Shown here: positions 1 to 4,794 of the stretch, piece by piece
Layout of the letters: the number at the start of each line of letters is the position of its first letter
How positions within the stretch are numbered: the first letter of the stretch is position 1
NCBI GenBank assembly: GCA_946405565.1
Contig: CAMJHU010000103.1
Span: 1 to 6,934, forward strand
Length of the DNA: 6,934 bases
Direction of reading: 5' to 3'
Source of the DNA: an uncultured Clostridia bacterium
Lineage (GTDB): Bacteria > Bacillota > Clostridia > Oscillospirales > Acutalibacteraceae
Position numbers and translations under genes: made by a program
The notes under the pieces: generated by a model
Databases searched by the model: none
Seen by the model: the letters and a program-made list of their open reading frames with translations, nothing else
What the model was told of the DNA's origin: nothing

Positions 1-482
1 AGATAAATCCCACCATCGGCATCCTTGTCGGCTTCGATGAAATGGTTGCCGCCGCCCAGCGTTCCCAGACTGCGGTACGCCTTGCCGATATCCACCTTTT
101 CCGCACAGTAGAGTTCGCTCAGGTCGATCCCGCCTGCGAAGGGATGGGCGCTCCCGCGGATTTGAAAGCCCGCGGGAATGGCGGCACGGATCAGTTTGTC
201 AAGCTTTTGCACCTCGATAAATCTGTTTTTGACCTTCAGCACTTCCATCCCGCACCCGATGTCCACGCCCACCAGATTGGGCACCACCGTATCGGTAATG
301 GTCATGGTCGTACCAATGGTACAGCCCGTTCCCGCGTGAACATCAGGCATAATACGGATTTGCGCGCCCTGCGTAAAAGGTTGGTCGCAAAGCGTTTGTA
401 TCTGACGCCTTGCATCCTCTTCTACCACATCGGTAAACACCTTTGCCGAATTGTACTTTCCTGTCACTATCTGTTCTGTCAA
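1..482 (-). CDS. rtcB: RNA-splicing ligase RtcB, N-terminal 160 residues (partial)
   Basis: RtcB joins RNA 2',3'-cyclic phosphate (3'-phosphate) ends to 5'-OH ends using GTP and Mn2+, in tRNA splicing or RNA repair in the cytoplasm. The reading frame runs leftwards off the window, so the C-terminal part, including the later His ligands and the guanylylated His, is not visible. Visible family motifs are MPDVHAG (45-51), VGVDIGCGM (71-79, with metal-ligand Asp74 and Cys77) and GTLGGGNHFIE (140-150, with ligand His147). The start is a TTG at 480-482. It is chosen because AGGAG at 492-496 lies 9 bp upstream and the protein then begins with the usual TGKYNSAKVFTD segment; there is no ATG in the right place. 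The gene lies about 30 bp beyond the terminator of the psd-like gene, so it needs its own promoter or read-through. No archease or RtcA partner is visible. The family call is firm; only the start codon is inferred. Confidence 0.93.
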   Translation of the reverse strand, partial: MTEQIVTGKYNSAKVFTDVVEEDARRQIQTLCDQPFTQGAQIRIMPDVHAGTGCTIGTTMTITDTVVPNLVGVDIGCGMEVLKVKNRFIEVQKLDKLIRAAIPAGFQIRGSAHPFAGGIDLSELYCAEKVDIGKAYRSLGTLGGGNHFIEADKDADGGIY

Positions 483-491
483 TTTCTGTCA

Positions 492-496
492 CTCCT
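492..496 (-). promoter_or_regulatory. Ribosome binding site of rtcB that fixes the TTG start
   Basis: On the minus strand AGGAG lies 9 bp before the TTG codon at 482. It is the only good Shine-Dalgarno sequence in front of the conserved RtcB N-terminus. A GTG that overlaps it is out of frame. Confidence 0.6.
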
Positions 497-513
497 ATCG
501 TATCGGAAAAATG

Positions 514-554
514 AAAAAAACCGCTGTACGATTATGTATGATATCGCACAGCGG
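514..554 (-). terminator. Rho-independent terminator of the psd-like gene
   Basis: The arms at 521-532 and 543-554 pair over 12 positions with one A/C mismatch (CCGCTGT and CGAT segments) around a 10-nt loop. Read leftwards the hairpin is followed at once by seven T (514-520). It sits 54 bp past the stop codon of the psd-like gene, in the right orientation to end that transcript before rtcB. Confidence 0.85.
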
Positions 555-607
555 CACAAAAATCAATATGGCAGGTCTTAAGAATTTCTAAAGAATGAAT
601 CGTTCCC

Positions 608-1408
608 TTATCCGACCGCAATGGCGATTCCGATCTTTTCGCCCTGACGCACACGGGTTTCCAATCCTTCACGGGTATTGACCATAATTTCGTCGTCCGG
701 GAACATCATACCTTTCTTGAACAGCATCAGAATCCCCGCGCCTCCACAGAGAAACCGTCCCTTTTCCTGACCCTTGACAAAGACCAGACTGTCATCTCCC
801 GCGAACTGCTCCACACCCTTGGCGTTGCCGCATGTTTCCACCTGCGCCATACCGAAGAAATGCTTCATATCCATAAAGGTACAGCTCCGCGCGCTGAAGA
901 ACATACTGTCCTCCATATCCTTCTCAGCCGCCAGTGTAAAACGGTCGCCGCACGCGCCGTCGTCAGGGTAAACAAACCGATGGGGGTCCCCCTCGTCCAA
1001 CCGCAGAATGAGCGCCATTCCTTCATTAAAATCTTTGGCGCGGCTGTCGCCCCCCAGCAGCTTTCTGACCGAATACATATGATTCCCCACGGGGATCAGT
1101 CCCATACTGTTGATAAAATGCGCCGTGATGTAACCGTCACACGGTGCGATCAGGCTGTTGGAAGCCGTATCGACCGGTCGTGCGCCTTCGGCAAAGGCAC
1201 GGGAAAGATAATCGGCAAAACTCTCAAACGCCGCCACATCAGACGGCTGACATTCGGAAAGTTTCACGCCGTATTTTTCCATATGACTTTTGATCTCCGC
1301 GCGGACAAACAGCCCGCCTTTCATGACCTTGGCAGACTGAGGACGATAATTGCCCAAATCCGCCTTTACCACCGGCCTCCAGCCGTATCCTTTCACTTCA
1401 TCGCTCAT
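608..1408 (-). CDS. Phosphatidylserine decarboxylase homologue, probably catalytically inactive
   Basis: The 266-residue product matches the phosphatidylserine decarboxylase (PSD) family along its length. It has LSRAFAEGARPVD (68-80), APCDG (88-92), GNHMYSVRKLLGG (108-120), GDPHRF (140-145), FGMAQVETCG (185-194) and KGQEKGRF (212-219). Active PSD is made as a membrane-associated proenzyme that cuts itself at the Ser of LGST to form a pyruvoyl cofactor, then decarboxylates phosphatidylserine to phosphatidylethanolamine. Here the LGST region reads CGGAG (221-225), with no serine nearby. The second His of the DYHRxH motif is Val146. Asp91 and the first His (His143) remain. I therefore infer a pseudoenzyme or a changed activity. 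The start at 1408 is chosen for GGAGGG at 1418-1423, 9 bp upstream, and a promoter just beyond; the same frame stays open to 1519 without a better start. A terminator follows at 514-554, so it is a one-gene unit. No pssA (phosphatidylserine synthase) gene is seen nearby. Confidence 0.8.
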   Translation of the reverse strand: MSDEVKGYGWRPVVKADLGNYRPQSAKVMKGGLFVRAEIKSHMEKYGVKLSECQPSDVAAFESFADYLSRAFAEGARPVDTASNSLIAPCDGYITAHFINSMGLIPVGNHMYSVRKLLGGDSRAKDFNEGMALILRLDEGDPHRFVYPDDGACGDRFTLAAEKDMEDSMFFSARSCTFMDMKHFFGMAQVETCGNAKGVEQFAGDDSLVFVKGQEKGRFLCGGAGILMLFKKGMMFPDDEIMVNTREGLETRVRQGEKIGIAIAVG

Positions 1409-1442
1409 AGGTGTATGCCCTCCGTCAGCAGGATTTGTCTTT

Positions 1443-1471
1443 ATTATACATAATCTCTGTCGAAATGTAAA
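1443..1471 (-). promoter_or_regulatory. SigA-type promoter of the psd-like gene
   Basis: Read leftwards, TTTACA (1466-1471) and a perfect TATAAT (1443-1448) are separated by 17 bp. The predicted transcript start near 1436 leaves a leader of about 28 nt that carries the ribosome binding site at 1418-1423. This supports the ATG at 1408 and excludes the longer upstream frame. Confidence 0.85.
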
Positions 1472-1472
1472 G

Positions 1473-1507
1473 AAAAATGTCGCTCGTTTTTCAAAAAGAT
1501 CCGACAT
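1473..1507 (-). terminator. Probable terminator of the C39-like gene, abutting the next promoter
   Basis: The arms 1477-1482 and 1502-1507 (ATGTCG/CGACAT) pair perfectly, and an inner AAAA/TTTT pairing can extend the hairpin across an internal loop. Read leftwards it runs into TTTTTCT (1471-1477). It lies 16 bp after the stop of the C39-like gene. The stem is short, so termination may be incomplete. The T-tract reaches the -35 box of the psd-like promoter. Confidence 0.55.
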
Positions 1508-1522
1508 CTCATGTCCCATACC

Positions 1523-2314
1523 TCACTGTGTTTGTGAGGATTTGGTATATTGCCAGACGGCTTTGAGATGGGAACCCAATTCCTGAAAGGTATAGCTTTG
1601 TTCGGAACGCTTGCGGCTGACCGTATCGTTGAGCAGGAATTTTCCTTCCTCATCCACACCGCGTATCACAACCGCCTGCGAAAAGCCCTTGCCGTCGGTG
1701 AGACAGACCACCGCGCTGCCCGTCTCTCCCAGAGCCTGCCGAATCAGTCGGTCGCCCACCGGCAGTTCCTTCACGGTCAGCCCCATAGACCGGGCGCCGT
1801 CGGAAAGCAGCTTCTTCGGCTTTTCCTCCCAGCCCGATTTGACCGCGAGCTTCGCTGTCTGAACCGGCGTGAGCGAATCGTCCTTCTGCACATACACCGC
1901 CGCCATGGAAAGCGCCGTGGGCGCGCTCCCCCGCAATCCCATCACGCTGTCGCCGTAGCTCAGATACCCCCATCGCAAATCCCATTGCACCAGTTGGGGC
2001 GGCACACTGCGATCTTCATAATCGTTCAGCGCCGTGAGATCGGCGCGAAAATTGACAATCTTACTCGGATATGCCAACACAAATTCCTTGGTTTCCTCGT
2101 TGTGCTTAAAAAAACTGACCAGCTCATCGGGATAATCCGAACGCTGAAAACCGTTCTGCGTGGCGTACTCATAGATTTCCTTTTCGGCAGCGTTGTTCTG
2201 ACCCAGACCGCCGATATATTTGAGAGACGCGTTGATCAATATCGCCGCCGTCAGAACCATCAGCACAATATGAAACGGCGGATAGGGATTTTTTTGATTG
2301 CTTGCTGTTGCCAT
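1523..2314 (-). CDS. Membrane-anchored C39-like (papain-fold) domain protein, active-site residues missing
   Basis: The 263-residue product has a short polar N-terminus, one hydrophobic segment (about 14-35) that fits a signal anchor, a linker, and a peptidase C39-like domain from about 104 to 258, predicted outside the membrane. Family signatures are QWDLRWGYLSYGD (110-122), GLRGSAPTALSM (126-137), a GARSMGLTVKEL segment (173-184), FSQAVVIRGVDEEG (211-224) and LLND (227-230). In active relatives the second signature is GCGPT, with the catalytic Cys, and the fourth is GHFxVI, with the catalytic His. Here these positions are Ser130 and Gln213, so cysteine protease activity is unlikely; a binding or scaffold role is an inference. 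The start at 2314 has AAAGGAGA 4-5 bp upstream; the frame is open further upstream, but that stretch spans the promoter. A promoter and a terminator flank this gene alone. The substrate is unknown. Confidence 0.78.
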   Translation of the reverse strand: MATASNQKNPYPPFHIVLMVLTAAILINASLKYIGGLGQNNAAEKEIYEYATQNGFQRSDYPDELVSFFKHNEETKEFVLAYPSKIVNFRADLTALNDYEDRSVPPQLVQWDLRWGYLSYGDSVMGLRGSAPTALSMAAVYVQKDDSLTPVQTAKLAVKSGWEEKPKKLLSDGARSMGLTVKELPVGDRLIRQALGETGSAVVCLTDGKGFSQAVVIRGVDEEGKFLLNDTVSRKRSEQSYTFQELGSHLKAVWQYTKSSQTQ

Positions 2315-2399
2315 AATATCTCCTTTGCATAACAGATGTATTTTGCGGCACACGCGTGAACGTCTTTCCTGTTTCGGAATAGTATCACACGGTAAGGGC

Positions 2400-2428
2400 A
2401 TTATACCATACTTTTCTCTGAAATGCAC
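2400..2428 (-). promoter_or_regulatory. Extended -10 SigA promoter of the C39-like gene
   Basis: Read leftwards, a perfect TATAAT (2400-2405) is preceded by TGG (2406-2408), an extended -10 element. The -35 region (2423-2428) is poor, as is common for extended -10 promoters. Transcription from near 2393 gives a leader of about 79 nt before the ATG at 2314. Confidence 0.7.
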
Positions 2429-2450
2429 CTGTTTTTTTGTCTCAAATCCG

Positions 2451-2465
2451 TGAAACATTGTTTCA
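2451..2465. promoter_or_regulatory. 15-bp perfect palindrome between divergent genes (candidate operator)
   Basis: TGAAACA-T-TGTTTCA is a perfect inverted repeat with a one-base centre, typical of a dimeric repressor site rather than an RNA hairpin. It lies just upstream of the promoter of the C39-like gene and about 40 bp upstream of the candidate yabP promoter. The 307-bp region 2315-2621 otherwise holds only the two promoters and leaders. No regulator can be named. Confidence 0.35.
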
Positions 2466-2505
2466 ATCCATCCAATCCCCTTTCCTGCTTTTCTTTGCCG
2501 CGTAA

Positions 2506-2536
2506 TTCATTTTCCGCCGCGCGTATGCATAACTTA
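2506..2536 (+). promoter_or_regulatory. Candidate SigE-type sporulation promoter of yabP-yabQ
   Basis: TTCATTTT (2506-2513) matches six of eight bases of the B. subtilis SigE -35 form GTCATATT. After a 14-bp gap, CATAACTT (2528-2535) matches five of eight of CATACAAT. The -10 also fits the SigK form CATAnnnTA through 2536. yabP and yabQ belong to the mother-cell SigE regulon in B. subtilis, so the type is expected. No SigA promoter is obvious here. Confidence 0.35.
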
Positions 2537-2621
2537 ATTAGTGAGCAGCGTGATTCAGATACTTCGCCTTTTTTCTGTCCGACGCTATACCATACGCGCT
2601 GCCGTGAGAGGATGAATCTAC

Positions 2622-2903
2622 ATGACCGACGAAAAAAACCTGTCCCGTCCGCCCCACAACCTTATCCTGAATGACCGCCGCACGCTTTCGGTTTCGGGTG
2701 TGGGCGAGGTGATCAGCTGTGATGAGGAAATCGTGGTAATCCGCACTGTCATGGGTGAACTTACTGTCAGCGGCAGCAAGCTGCACATCGGACGCTTTGA
2801 CAGAGAAAGCGGTGAATTGCAATTGGACGGCAACGTCAAGGAACTGGTCTACGCTGATCTTGAAACCCGTCAGCGCGGTCTTTTTGATAAATTATTCCGA
2901 TAG
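2622..2903 (+). CDS. yabP: Sporulation protein YabP
   Basis: The 93-residue product belongs to the YabP/YqfC family of small sporulation proteins. The family pattern is clear: PHNLILNDRRTLSVSGVGEV (11-30), an acidic CDEE turn (33-36), a GELTVSGSKLHIGRFD stretch (45-60), then GELQLDG (64-70) and LVYAD (75-79). The fold is expected to be beta-rich. YabP acts in the mother cell during spore formation; its exact biochemical role is not known, and YqfC relatives are also sporulation proteins. GAGAGG (2606-2611) lies 10 bp before the ATG. yabQ begins about 20 bp after the stop, so the two are surely cotranscribed. The usual upstream neighbours, such as yabO (S4-domain protein) and hup, are absent here and replaced by an oppositely oriented unit. 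Confidence 0.92.
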   Translation: MTDEKNLSRPPHNLILNDRRTLSVSGVGEVISCDEEIVVIRTVMGELTVSGSKLHIGRFDRESGELQLDGNVKELVYADLETRQRGLFDKLFR

Positions 2904-2923
2904 ATGGCAGGTTGAATCAGCTT

Positions 2924-3316
2924 ATGGAACCTATGGAATATACCTATACCGCCGGACTGCTTTCCCTGCTGCAGGCACTCGCTGCGGGAATTGCTCTCGG
3001 ACTTTACTACGATGCCTTCCGGCTGTTGCGCCGACTGTTTTGTTTTTCAACACTTTCAGTCGCTATACAAGATATTCTGTTCTGGTGCAGTGCTGCAGTA
3101 GGACTGTTTTTTGTCTGTCTGCGCTGGAATGCCGGCGTTATACGCGTGTATTTTGTTTTTTTTGCGTTGCTGGGCTGGCTATTGTACCTGCTCACAGCGG
3201 GACAACTGAACTTTCTGGTGCTGGATGGCGTGAAAAAACCATTTAGTCGCATTTTTGAGAAAATGCATAACGCGATTATTCACATCGTTGAGCGTTTTTA
3301 CCAAAAGCTTAAATAG
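2924..3316 (+). CDS. yabQ: Spore cortex biosynthesis protein YabQ
   Basis: The product has about 130 residues and at least three hydrophobic segments (about 10-28, 48-66 and 72-91). It shows the YabQ pattern ALGLYYDAFRLLRRLF (24-39), with its YD-FR motif after the first helix, IQDILFW (48-54) and a third helix with GW--Y. A basic, helical C-terminus follows. YabQ is an integral membrane protein of the mother cell needed for spore cortex formation in B. subtilis. The start is uncertain. ATG 2924 has AGG 12 bp upstream; TTG 2912 would add four residues and ATG 2933 would remove three. None has a strong ribosome binding site, so translation may depend on coupling to yabP 20 bp upstream. Confidence 0.9.
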   Translation: MEPMEYTYTAGLLSLLQALAAGIALGLYYDAFRLLRRLFCFSTLSVAIQDILFWCSAAVGLFFVCLRWNAGVIRVYFVFFALLGWLLYLLTAGQLNFLVLDGVKKPFSRIFEKMHNAIIHIVERFYQKLK

Positions 3317-3330
3317 ATTCATCTGATATG

Positions 3331-3347
3331 TTGTCATATTATGACAA
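3331..3347. promoter_or_regulatory. Perfect 7-bp inverted repeat upstream of the divIC promoter
   Basis: TTGTCAT and ATGACAA are separated by ATT. The dyad lies 14 bp past the yabQ stop and 34 bp before the divIC -35 box. It could be an operator or a weak stop for the yabPQ transcript. No T-tract follows directly on the plus strand, which favours an operator, but no known regulator site is matched. Confidence 0.35.
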
Positions 3348-3381
3348 TGATAAAAAATTTTAAATTAATTTGAGAATTCAC

Positions 3382-3409
3382 TTGCAATCAGACTTAAACA
3401 TGATATAAT
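3382..3409 (+). promoter_or_regulatory. SigA-type promoter of divIC
   Basis: TTGCAA (3382-3387) and a perfect TATAAT (3404-3409) are 16 bp apart, and TGA (3401-3403) forms an extended -10. The predicted start near 3416 gives a leader of about 107 nt before divIC. The surrounding gap 3317-3522 is strongly A+T-rich compared with the genes on both sides. Confidence 0.8.
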
Positions 3410-3522
3410 GAATAAGGAAAAGAGTGACAGAAATATAATTAACAATTTAGCAATTATAAGTTTACAAATAAACGGGTTTGCCAATTGACAAATGAAACAA
3501 TTATGTGGGGTATTGAATTGTT

Positions 3523-3960
3523 ATGACATTGCTTCAGAATCATCTTCCTTCCGGCAAGCGCAGAGGGGTGTCTTCCGGAAGACATAAAAAGCAGCACTTT
3601 TTTGCTACAGCAAAAGTCAAAATGAATCATTCTGCTGATTTTTTTCGTCGCAATCGTCTCTCATTGGTGGAAACCATAAACACCATGAGCTTCACAACAA
3701 AGGTAGTGCTGAGCATTATCAGTATGGTGATTGCTGTCAGTGCGCTGGTTTCCCTCACCAGATCCCAGTTGACCGTCAACGAAAAGGAACGTGTCCTTGC
3801 GGATCTGGATCGTCAGATTGCCCAGCAGACACTGGACAACAAGGAACTGGATGAGCGCCTTCACGGCGACCTCGATCAGTATATCGAGGCTTACGCTCGC
3901 GAAAAACTCGATATGGTCAAGCCCGGTGAACGTGTGTATATCAACACCAATGGGGATTGA
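3523..3960 (+). CDS. divIC: Cell division protein DivIC (FtsB-like septum formation initiator)
   Basis: The 145-residue product is a bitopic membrane protein. It has a basic cytoplasmic tail (1-58), one transmembrane segment (about 60-79), a coiled coil (about 83-114) and the family end motif YIEAYAREKLDMVKPGE (120-136). DivIC/FtsB pairs with FtsL and DivIB/FtsQ in the divisome to activate septal wall synthesis. The cytoplasmic tail is somewhat long for the family. The position after yabQ and before yabR matches the B. subtilis gene order and separates it from other FtsB-like proteins. The ATG at 3523 has only GGGG (3507-3510), 12 bp upstream, as ribosome binding site. ATG 3622 would give a shorter tail but lacks any Shine-Dalgarno sequence. 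Its own SigA promoter suits a gene needed in growing cells. Confidence 0.9.
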   Translation: MTLLQNHLPSGKRRGVSSGRHKKQHFFATAKVKMNHSADFFRRNRLSLVETINTMSFTTKVVLSIISMVIAVSALVSLTRSQLTVNEKERVLADLDRQIAQQTLDNKELDERLHGDLDQYIEAYAREKLDMVKPGERVYINTNGD

Positions 3961-3984
3961 TCGTTCCCTTCATTTGGGTTTGTT

Positions 3985-4027
3985 ACCGTTTATCGCATAG
4001 AAAACGGTTCAGAGTCCATACGGCTCT
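3985..4027 (+). other. Two tandem hairpins between divIC and yabR
   Basis: ACCGTTT (3985-3991) pairs with AAACGGT (4002-4008) around a 10-nt loop. AGAGTC (4011-4016) pairs with GGCTCT (4022-4027), with one G-U pair, around a 5-nt loop. Neither is followed directly by a T-run, although AAATATTTT follows the second. They may be mRNA structures that tune yabR expression or slow read-through. I see no clear promoter in this 96-bp gap. Confidence 0.35.
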
Positions 4028-4056
4028 AAATATTTTCGAGAGGAACATATTGGATT

Positions 4057-4578
4057 ATGGCATTTGAGGTTGGACAGATCGTCGAAGGCAAGGTCACCGG
4101 CATCATGAATTACGGTGCCTTTGTGAATTTGGGAAACGGCGCGTCGGGCATGGTACATATTTCCGAGATCGCGCCCACCTTTGTCAATGAGATCAAGGAT
4201 CATCTGACGGTCGGTCAGGAAGTGAAAGTGAAGATTATTGCAATTGATGAACGCGGCAAAATCGGACTTTCCATCAAGCAGGCTCTGCCCCGTCCTCAGG
4301 GTAATAATAACGGACGCGGGCGCGGCGCCGGCGGTCAGACAGGCACATCCGCCGGTCGTTCCCGCGGCGGCAGAAACGGCGCGGGCTACTCGGGCGGCGG
4401 CACATCCGCCGGTAACCCTGGCACTTACGACTGGAACCGCAGCCGCCAGAATACTTCTGACAGCTTTGACGATATGCTGTCCAAATTTATGGCGTCGAGC
4501 GACGAAAAGATTTCCGGCATGAAAAAGGACAACCGTCGCAGCCGCAGAGGCGGTCAGAATGGCGGTAATTCCTGGTAA
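4057..4578 (+). CDS. yabR: YabR-like S1 domain RNA-binding protein with RG-rich tail
   Basis: Residues 3-74 form a single S1 RNA-binding domain with the usual pattern: GQIVEGKVTGIMNYGAFVNL (6-25), GASGMVHISEI (28-38), VGQEVKVKII (52-61) and GKIGLSIK (67-74). From about 79 to 130 the chain is low-complexity, rich in Gly, Arg, Ser and Asn, with RGRG, RSRGGR and two TSAG copies. A short amphipathic stretch with SFDDMLSKFMAS (136-147) and a basic RSRRGG tail follow. At 173 residues it is longer than B. subtilis YabR (roughly 130 as I recall). The protein likely binds RNA in the cytoplasm, perhaps at the ribosome; the precise role is unknown. GAGAGGAA (4038-4045) lies 11 bp before the ATG. Gene order after divIC supports the yabR name. 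The gene ends the block, with a terminator at 4674-4701. Confidence 0.87.
   Translation: MAFEVGQIVEGKVTGIMNYGAFVNLGNGASGMVHISEIAPTFVNEIKDHLTVGQEVKVKIIAIDERGKIGLSIKQALPRPQGNNNGRGRGAGGQTGTSAGRSRGGRNGAGYSGGGTSAGNPGTYDWNRSRQNTSDSFDDMLSKFMASSDEKISGMKKDNRRSRRGGQNGGNSW
4342..4413 (+). repeat. Pair of 15-bp direct repeats inside the yabR tail
   Basis: GGCACATCCGCCGGT occurs at 4342-4356 and 4399-4413 in the same frame, encoding GTSAG twice. It marks internal duplication in the low-complexity tail rather than a mobile element. Confidence 0.7.
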
Positions 4579-4673
4579 CTGTCTGCTTTTGCTGGCTGAT
4601 TGTTTCGCGTTTTTCCCTATCCATCATCGTATTTCAACACCATCTCCGGCGGTTGCCGCAGGGTGACAGCGCT

Positions 4674-4701
4674 GAAAAAAGTCGTAGTGTCGGCTTTTTT
4701 C
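4674..4701 (+). terminator. Intrinsic terminator after yabR
   Basis: GAAAAAAGTCG (4674-4684) pairs with CGGCTTTTTTC (4691-4701), with one G-U pair, around a 6-nt loop. Read rightwards the core stem is followed by six T (4695-4700). Because six A precede it, it could also work leftwards. It separates the sporulation and division block from the amidohydrolase operon. Confidence 0.8.
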
Positions 4702-4794
4702 GTTGTGCCTGCGACAGCCGCCATTCTGTATCGACCCTGATCCGCTTGGTTTGAGTGCGATTTGATTGACAAACTTTACAAGGAGATTCACTTT

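Noticed and set aside
42..581. Open plus-strand frame of 179 codons
   Set aside because: It lies opposite rtcB, whose protein motifs are unmistakable on the minus strand, and it runs through the psd-like terminator. No family features.
1409..1519. N-terminal extension of the psd-like protein to an ATG at 1519
   Set aside because: The extension covers the predicted promoter and transcript start (1436-1471) and the C39-like terminator, and the ATG at 1408 has a good GGAGGG site.
2351..2358. CACGCGTG 8-bp palindrome in the leader of the C39-like gene
   Set aside because: Too short to stand out from chance, and the position inside a leader suggests no clear role.
2315..2458. N-terminal extension of the C39-like protein to an ATG at 2458
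   Set aside because: It spans the extended -10 promoter at 2400-2408 and would bury the strong ribosome binding site in front of 2314.
3422..3434. 13-bp word GAGTGACAGAAAT, also found on the minus strand at the rtcB start
   Set aside because: One such match among all word pairs in both strands of about 7 kb is roughly the number expected by chance.
3485..3490. Perfect TTGACA near divIC
   Set aside because: No usable -10 element lies 16-18 bp downstream; the promoter at 3382-3409 is far better.
3998..4011. Partial CcpA (cre)-like match AGAAAACGGTTCAG
   Set aside because: It fails at four defined consensus positions and is explained by the hairpin at 3985-4008.
4766..4771. TTGACA before the amidohydrolase gene
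   Set aside because: The matching -10 would fall at about 4789, past the ribosome binding site and on the start codon, with no TATAAT-like sequence.
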